Assembly (NCBI GenBank): GCA_003508835.1
Contig: PUFA01000006.1
Span: forward strand, 5,456,001-5,520,000
Length of the DNA stretch: 64,000 nucleotides
Source: Eonycteris spelaea
Taxonomy: Eukaryota > Chordata > Mammalia > Chiroptera > Pteropodidae
Direction of reading: 5' to 3'
The notes below the pieces were generated by a model that was given only the letters and a program-made list of their open reading frames with translations, had not been told where the DNA came from and made no database searches. Made by a program: the position numbers and the translations under genes. Below, piece by piece: positions 58,470 to 64,000 of the stretch. Every line of letters begins with the position of its first letter. The stretch's first letter is position 1.

Positions 58470-59695
58470 TCTCTCCTAGACTGCCAAATGTCAGTCTCTG
58501 AAGGCCCTCTCCTCATGCCATACTCTTCTAGGCAATCCCATCCATTCCTACGGCTTTCAGTGTTAACCATGATAAATGCTTACTCATGTCACTAAAACTG
58601 TATATCCAACTACTTTAATACTGCCAATACAAATGAATCACAGGCATCTCGAACCTAACCCATTCCAGTAACAAACAGTACTTCCTATTTTCCTCTCTTT
58701 CCAAACCTATTCTTCCCTAAATCAACTACTTACTACAATACCCATCCACTCAGTTGTAAAAACCAGAACCTAGAATCCATCCTTGATATCTTCCTGGCCC
58801 TCCTTCTGAACATAAAAGCCACTATCAGGTCTTGTTGATTCTACCTCCAAAATATTTCCTGAATCCAACCATATCTACTTAAATCCCTCTAGTCCAAGCC
58901 ACCTGGACAACTGCAGTAACCTAGCAGAACTCTCTACTCTTTGATCCCCTAAATCCATTCTATACAGTGTAGTGTGATTAAAAAAAAAAAAAGCAAATCA
59001 TTAAGTGTTCTCTGTATTTACGTCAATTATCTATAATACAAACTAATAAGACAAAATGAGCTCTATAAACCCCAAATGATGTTGAGAACGTTGTCAGTGT
59101 GGACTTGTTTTCTCTAAGCTGAGAGCAATTAAAAAAAAAAAAAAGTAAATTAAATCATTTCACCACCCTACCCAAAATCTTTGAATACCTTCTCAAGGTT
59201 TTTAGGGTACAGATCCTTTTGACGACATCTTTCTCAGTCCCTGCATCATCTGGCCCCCTGCTTACCTCTCCAGATTTACTTCAAGGCACTCTTCCGGAAC
59301 CGTTGGTCACTGTGGTCTAGCTACTTGGCCACCTTTTAGTTCTAACATGCCAAGTTCTTCCTATGATCCATTTCCTTTGTCTGGAATACTCTCCCCTCTG
59401 ACTCTCTGCCTAAGTAACTTCTACTTATTCTTCAGGTTTTAGTTTTAAAACCCTTTCCCTGACATCACAATTGACATTAAATACCCCTATAATTTGTTTT
59501 CATGGCCTTTTTTATTCAATACATTTACCATAATTTGTAACCGTATATGTGTCATTTTTGCCTAATGTCTGCCTCACCCACTATAAGTTCCACAAAGGCA
59601 GGGACCATGCCAATTCTATTCACTGCAGGAGCCCCAGTACCTGGCACAGAGTAGGTACTCAATAAATATTTATCCAGCGAATAAACAAATCCTTG
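58470..59695 (+). repeat. L2 LINE 3' region, interrupted by a later insertion
   Basis: L2 blocks are visible in order: 'aaaaaccagaacctagaatc', 'catccttgatatcttcctgg', 'tcaggtcttgttgattctac', 'ctccaaaatatttcctgaat', 'agtccaagccacctggacaa', 'ctgcagtaacctagcagaac', then after the insertion 'catctggccccctgcttacc', 'tggaatactctcccctctga', 'aggcagggaccatgcc' and 'ggtactcaataaatatttat'. The 3' end is complete, but reading frames are decayed. Confidence 0.8.
59004..59144 (+). mobile_element. Unidentified A-tailed retroposed insertion within the L2
   Basis: The L2 target sequence (consensus-like aaaatgtaaatcagatcat) occurs on both sides of this segment, as aaaagcaaatcatt before it and aaaagtaaattaaatcatt after it. 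The segment between is not L2 and ends 'agctgagagcaatt' followed by 14 A residues. This is the layout of LINE-mediated insertion of a short RNA or mRNA 3' end. I do not recognise the source. An RTGATGT motif and a CTGA motif near the end resemble snoRNA C/D boxes, but this is weak. Confidence 0.55.
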
Positions 59696-61639
59696 TATAG
59701 AGATGGTGTTATTGAAAGTAAACAAATTCATGAAGGTTCAGCTTATTAGTTGAGGATTCAAACCTAACTTTTGCTTAAAAAGACTTTGTTTCGGGCGTAT
59801 TTTAATTTTATAGAACTCTTATTTTATACAAAAGGTTTTTTTCTTCCCTGGTGATTGGAAACAAGAGTAAGGAAGTCTATAAATGAGAAGAGCATTTAAA
59901 TAACCACAGATTGCTCTCAGGGGGCCTAGACTCCCACTATAGAAATAGCAAACAAATTCTGACATTTTGCTTCTTCTACCAAACTCTCTTATTATTAGAA
60001 AGCTTGTATCTATTTCACCATGCATACATGTGTACATTTATACATAGATACACACACACAGAGGATCTAAAAGAGATCATTCCAAATCACATTCTGGATA
60101 TAATTACTTGTTAAGTTCTAAGTGTTTATGTATAAAAATGAAAGGTTCAATTGCCTCTATGGACCCTTTTGGAAGAAAGTAAATCCATACATTTTCTAAT
60201 CTTGGAAAAACTTTTTTTCCTCAATAATATTTCATCAATTGAGCAAAATCTGTATACTCATGTTACGTCTATAATGATATTTGTCTTGTTTCCATAAATA
60301 TTTTCAAAATAGACTCTACATTCTCTTTGGTTAACAGTCCTGACTATGGCTATGGCTTACATTTCTCCTTTCGTACACAGATGTAGGCACCTTGCTTCTA
60401 TATATTTCATAAAGTAACCACATTTCAATAATGATGGACTGATTACCCTGCTGCTGGCCTATTATTTTCTTCTCCCGTCATTTATATCAAGCAATATGTC
60501 TTAAAATGACCATCTCCTGTGGTTGTAAGAATCCTTAAATATTACCTAGCCTCATTTAATCATTTTGCAGATAGGGAAGCAGAGGTCCCAGAGACTGAAA
60601 GTAAGGGGCTTTCCTGATGTTTTTTCTTTATGCATATTTGCCTGACTCCTTATAAATTTAATTCCTATATTTCACTGATGATTGCTGTGGTCTTTATACT
60701 AGAAATACTCTGTATGATCAAGAATTCCCATGACTTTGGACAGGTTACTGGGATCTTGGTGTCAGTCCCAAGTTTGCTAAAATTCAGAAAACTGAATCAA
60801 ATCCATCAATATGAAAGGTGATACATTCTAATTTGATGGGATGCTACAATTCTAGATAACTGGTGAAGCCCAAGGTGACACCATCACCACTCAGCTGAGG
60901 AGGAAGATCTGTGGCAAAATCAGCAGCGTATGGCCCACAAGCAAATGATTTTTCGTTGCTGGTAACTGCCTGTTTAAGTGGTGCTCTAGCTAGCTAAGGC
61001 TGCCCTGAAAGGCTCTGCAATGGGGTGATGAAAGAACCCATCTTTCTTTTAGCATCCATGGATATTCAGGAGACTGACATTCATCCAGGGAGCCAGTCAA
61101 CAGTGAATGCCTACTACAAGGAAGATATCGTTTTGGGTCCTAGGGATAGTGTACAGTCAAAACAAAACCAATTTTGTACTCAGCAATCCCTGACTACTAG
61201 ATTAAACTTCTAACTCTTACACTCCACTCCTTACCACTGACCAAAAGACATGGGAACAGTGAATTACAGAATCTCAAAATCCTTTCACTAGGAGTGCTCA
61301 AGGATGTGGACACTGTTCCCAACAGCTTCCTAACACAGCCTGTTATCTAACTTTAAGAGTCTCAGAATGAGGAGCTAAGAGAGACCCAGGAGAACATTTA
61401 GCCCAATTTCCTTATTTCATAGATTAAGAAACAAGAGGTACAGGAAAGTGACTTGGCTCAGGTCACAAAGTTTTACAAGATGACTAAAATACCTTTTTCA
61501 TAAACATTATTATGCCTTATTCTGGCTTTAAGAAACAGGTTTGTATTAAAAAGCTGTTATTCACAGATCTGTATACTGCTTTCAATCTGCTTTGGTGAAT
61601 TCTTTCAACTAACCAACATAACCATTCGAAAGGAGGAGA

Positions 61640-61790
61640 CAGATATTGACAGTGATTGAAATGGGTTATCTCATTTTGTCCTCACAAATGAGGAAATTGG
61701 AGACTCAGAAAATCTAACTTTCCCAGAATGGTTAAATATCCCAGGTCCTAGCCCAAAGTCCACACTCTGGCCTCTACCTGACTTTTGACC
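61640..61790 (-). repeat. MIR-like SINE, reverse orientation
   Basis: The plus strand reads 'tgggttatctcattttgtcc', 'tcacaaatgaggaaattgga', 'gactcagaaaatctaacttt', 'cccagaatggttaaatatcc', 'caaagtccacactctggcct', the complement of a MIR core. Confidence 0.5.
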
Positions 61791-62122
61791 TTACTGATCA
61801 ATCAGAAGCCTCTTGATTTAGGAAAGAAAATGCTCACTGTAATTTTCAAAAGCAGAATCATTATCCCCTTCTAATAATCTTTGCCAAAATGTAAACAAAT
61901 AACTGTTTACTTTCCTATTTTCCTTGGGCTTGGGTTATCACTGAATAAAAAATGGAATATGAATTCTAAAGTTTTTGCCAGATGAAAGTAAGGCATATTC
62001 TCCCCATTCCCCAAAACTCAACAGAAAGACCTGGAAAGCGCTTTCCAGGCATCCCAAAGAGAAACAAAGTATTCTGTGCCCTTTCTCATCACCACCAAGT
62101 CAGAGAACTTGCAAACCTCATT

Positions 62123-62161
62123 TTACTCTCCAGGTCCTTCAACAAAATGAGCAACAATTAC
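62123..62161 (-). CDS. KIAA0754: Read-through end of the KIAA0754-type frame (used only if the W1 donor is not spliced)
   Basis: If the GAG|GTAATT donor at the end of W1 is not used, the frame continues VIVAHFVEGPGE and stops. The human locus KIAA0754 is annotated as a separate protein-coding unit inside MACF1, and this extension would be its C-terminus here. Which form is made cannot be told from the sequence. Confidence 0.5.
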   Translation of the reverse strand, partial: VIVAHFVEGPGE

Positions 62162-64000
62162 CTCATTTGAATTTAATCCATCAGTTGCAGCCAGAGGCAT
62201 TTTCCCAAGAAGCACTGTGCCAGTCACCTCTTTTATTCCAAGTCCTGGGGAATCAAGGTCCTCCTTGATCCACATTCCAGCAGGGGAATCCTCTTCTAGA
62301 ACAGAAGTTCCTTCTTCTGAGATAGGCACTGAATCAGTGTGGGCAGTATCTCCCAGGAAGGGCACACCAGCAAGGAATACTTCCTCTATAACAGGCACTG
62401 CACCAGTTGCAGGTTCCTCTGGGGCGGGCACTGCAGCAGCTGGGGCTGTAGGTTCCTCTGGGGCGGGCACTGCAACAATTGAGGTTGAGGCCTGCTCTGG
62501 GGCAGGCATTGCAACAACTGGGGCTGCAGGATGCTCTGGGGCAGGGATGGCAGCAGGTGGGGCTGCAGGATCCTCCGGGGCGGGCACTGCAGCGGCTGGG
62601 GCTGCAGGCTCCTCCGGGCGGGCACTGCAGCAGCTGGGGCTGCAGGCTCCTCCGGGGCGGGCGCTGCAGCAGCTGGGGCTGCAGGCTCCTCCGGGGCGGG
62701 CGCTGCAGCAGCTGGGGCTGCAGGCTCCTCCGGGGCGGGCGTGCAGCAGCTGGGGCTGCAGGCTCCTCCGGGGCGGGCACTGCAGCAGCTGGGGCTGCAG
62801 GCTCCTCCGGGGCGGGCACTGTAGCACCTGGGGTTGCAGGCTGCTCTGAGGCAGGTACTGTAGCAGTTAGGACTGTAGGCTCCTCTGGGGTGAGCACTCT
62901 AACAGTTGCGGTAAAAGGCTCCTCTGAAGTAGGCACTGCAGCAGCTGGGGTGATAGAACCCTCTGGGACGTCATCCCTGCGGTAGGCACTGCATCAGCCC
63001 CCTCTAGGGCTGATACTGCAGCAGTGGGAAAATGTGCCTCTACGGTGACCACTGAAGCAATTGGCATGTCCTCCTCTGGAAAGGGCACTGTAACAGCAGC
63101 TATTGCAGGCCCCTCTGGGTCAGGCACTGTAGCATCTAGGGCATCTTTCATAGTGGGCACTGCAGCAGTTGGGGCAGGTTTCTGTGGGATAGGTATCCAT
63201 TCCTCCAAAACTGGTTCAGTATTACTAGCCTTGGTAATTTGTTCCTCCACCAAGATATTTAGCAATGAATCTGTATCTCTCATTTCTGTCTCCCTTCCCC
63301 TCAACGACTCCACATTCGGCTTGGGCTTTATGTCATTCACAGTTTCCTCTCTGCTATGTCTCCATCCTCCTCCCAGCAGGTGCAGATTCAGAATCTCTGA
63401 CTCTGGGGACGTCCTCTGAAGTCCCCGGAAGACCTGTTCTGGGAAGCCTCTATGAAAATGTGCCAAGGCTTGGTCCTCCAAAGGCTGGGTTTCATAACCC
63501 AGCTCTTGTGCCTCACCATGAACTCTCTCCATGGACAACAATTCACAAGGGTCCACATTTCCCAAGGAAGTTGGACTGTTATTTTCTTGATTAATAACTC
63601 CTTGCTCAGTTTTCAAATGAATTTCATCTGTTAGTAAATGTGAACCATATGATAACACCTCTACTTCAGTTCCTGAGGTAACATCTGTTAGTTTATAGTT
63701 GAAAGAAGGACTGAGGGGAACCCTCTCAACAAGCTCTTCAACGTTCCCCTCAATTTGACTGCAGTCTACCTGGGACAAACTGCCATTTTCTTTGGCCAGC
63801 TCAGCTTCAGAGGCTGATAAGTTTTCTTCAGGAGAAGCCCTGTGATCAGAGCTGGGCAGTCCTCTCAGGTCCAGCTCTCCTAGAGACTCCAGATAAGCAG
63901 GGTATCTGAATTTAAGTTCCCCTGCAGTTGAGAGGCTAAAAGGCACTTTTTCACTCTTTTCCTCACTAACAGTGGAAATGTCCCTCATAGTATCAGAGTG
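62162..64000 (-). CDS. KIAA0754: Large MACF1/KIAA0754 exon W1 with Pro/Ala/Glu tandem repeats, frameshifted, cut by window edge
   Basis: The frame is open at the window edge, so the 5' end is missing. The first part (about 63988 to 62985) encodes an acidic, Ser-rich, apparently disordered stretch without a recognised domain. From about 63200 it becomes repetitive, built on the 13-residue unit PAPEEPAAPAAAV, matching the repeat of the human KIAA0754 product. The last part reads EEVFLAGVPFLGDTAHTDSV and ends ATDGLNSNE at GAG|GTAATT. Three single-base losses (near 62975-62977, 62740-62742 and 62616-62618) interrupt the frame. As they sum to three bases, the first and last parts are in the same frame. 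Molecular function is unknown to me. Confidence 0.8.
62400..63150 (-). repeat. KIAA0754: Coding tandem repeat, 39-bp units (13 residues), near-identical core at 62560-62830
   Basis: The unit on the plus strand is gctgcaggctcctccgggg followed by cgggcactgcagcagctggg, 39 bp in all. Seven almost identical copies are centred on 62573, 62611, 62650, 62689, 62728, 62767 and 62806. Flanking copies toward 62400 and 63150 are progressively diverged, which suggests expansion from the centre. The core is very GC-rich and two of the copies are one base short. Confidence 0.85.

Larger units (their letters stand above)
55856..62161 (-). other. MACF1: MACF1 intron W1-W2 (6.3 kb)
   Basis: No exon was recognised. 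The intron holds a hAT element (55912-56150), a MER5A copy (57685-57856), an L2 (58470-59695) carrying an A-tailed insertion (59004-59144), MIR-like fragments near 60540-60600 and 61370-61790, and short relics around 61040-61160 resembling the tail of an old LINE. Confidence 0.6.

Noticed and set aside
62217..62985. Long plus-strand open frames (210 and 168 codons) opposite the KIAA0754-type repeat
   Set aside because: They are antisense translations of the GC-rich 39-bp repeat, made of the same short peptide again and again. A repeat unit divisible by three stays open in other frames by composition.
1..64000. CRISPR array, phage, plasmid or bacterial operon
   Set aside because: The only regular repeat is the coding 39-bp array, which has no spacers. 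All confident genes are spliced mammalian genes.
1..64000. tRNA genes and tRNA-derived young SINEs
   Set aside because: I saw no intact A and B box pair with a cloverleaf. The tRNA-like pieces present are ancient MIR fragments.

Overview
This is vertebrate nuclear DNA, almost certainly mammalian: widely spaced GT-AG exons, a CpG island and old interspersed repeats (MIR, L2, MER5A), with no prokaryotic-style gene packing. It covers the 3' half of MACF1 (microtubule-actin cross-linking factor 1, a giant spectraplakin) and the first exon of BMP8A just downstream. Both genes are read from the minus strand, so transcription runs from high to low coordinates. The order MACF1 then BMP8A matches human chromosome 1p34. 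No Alu, B1, Bov-tA or CanSINE copies were recognised. Two young insertions with perfect 15-bp target-site duplications point to a bat: an L1 3' end of a bat-like type, and an A-tailed 5S-rRNA-derived retroposon that resembles the 5S-derived SINEs described from fruit bats (Pteropodidae). The bat assignment is inference.

Layout by coordinate. 1-2760 is the start of BMP8A intron 1. 2761-3093 is BMP8A coding exon 1 (signal peptide and start of the propeptide). About 2690-3900 is a CpG island and promoter region containing a tandemly duplicated CCAAT/GC-box module. 3900-7400 is intergenic. 7400-8432 is the probable MACF1 3'UTR. From 8433 to the window edge are 43 MACF1 coding segments, numbered W1 to W43 here in transcription order. 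W1 (62162-64000) is a large exon matching the locus called KIAA0754 in human, with a Pro/Ala/Glu-rich 13-residue tandem repeat. W2-W34 encode the spectrin-repeat rod, including a 9-nt microexon at 44625-44633. W35 links to the EF-hand pair (W36-W37). The GAR microtubule-binding domain is in W38-W39, the Ser/Arg-rich tail in W40-W42 with an optional 37-codon exon W41, and the GSR repeats and SxIP end-binding motif in W43.

The encoded C-terminal half follows the known spectraplakin plan: a long flexible rod, calcium-binding EF hands, then a GAR/GSR tail that binds and tracks microtubules.

The most notable observation is a set of six single-base losses that break otherwise well-conserved reading frames: one in BMP8A exon 1, one each in MACF1 W30 and W34, and three in the KIAA0754-type exon. 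All six are minus one, and five of them fall in or can be repaired at short homopolymers. This looks more like a consensus-sequence artefact than biology, and it matters for anyone predicting proteins from the window. I found no bacterial, phage, CRISPR or other non-mammalian system.
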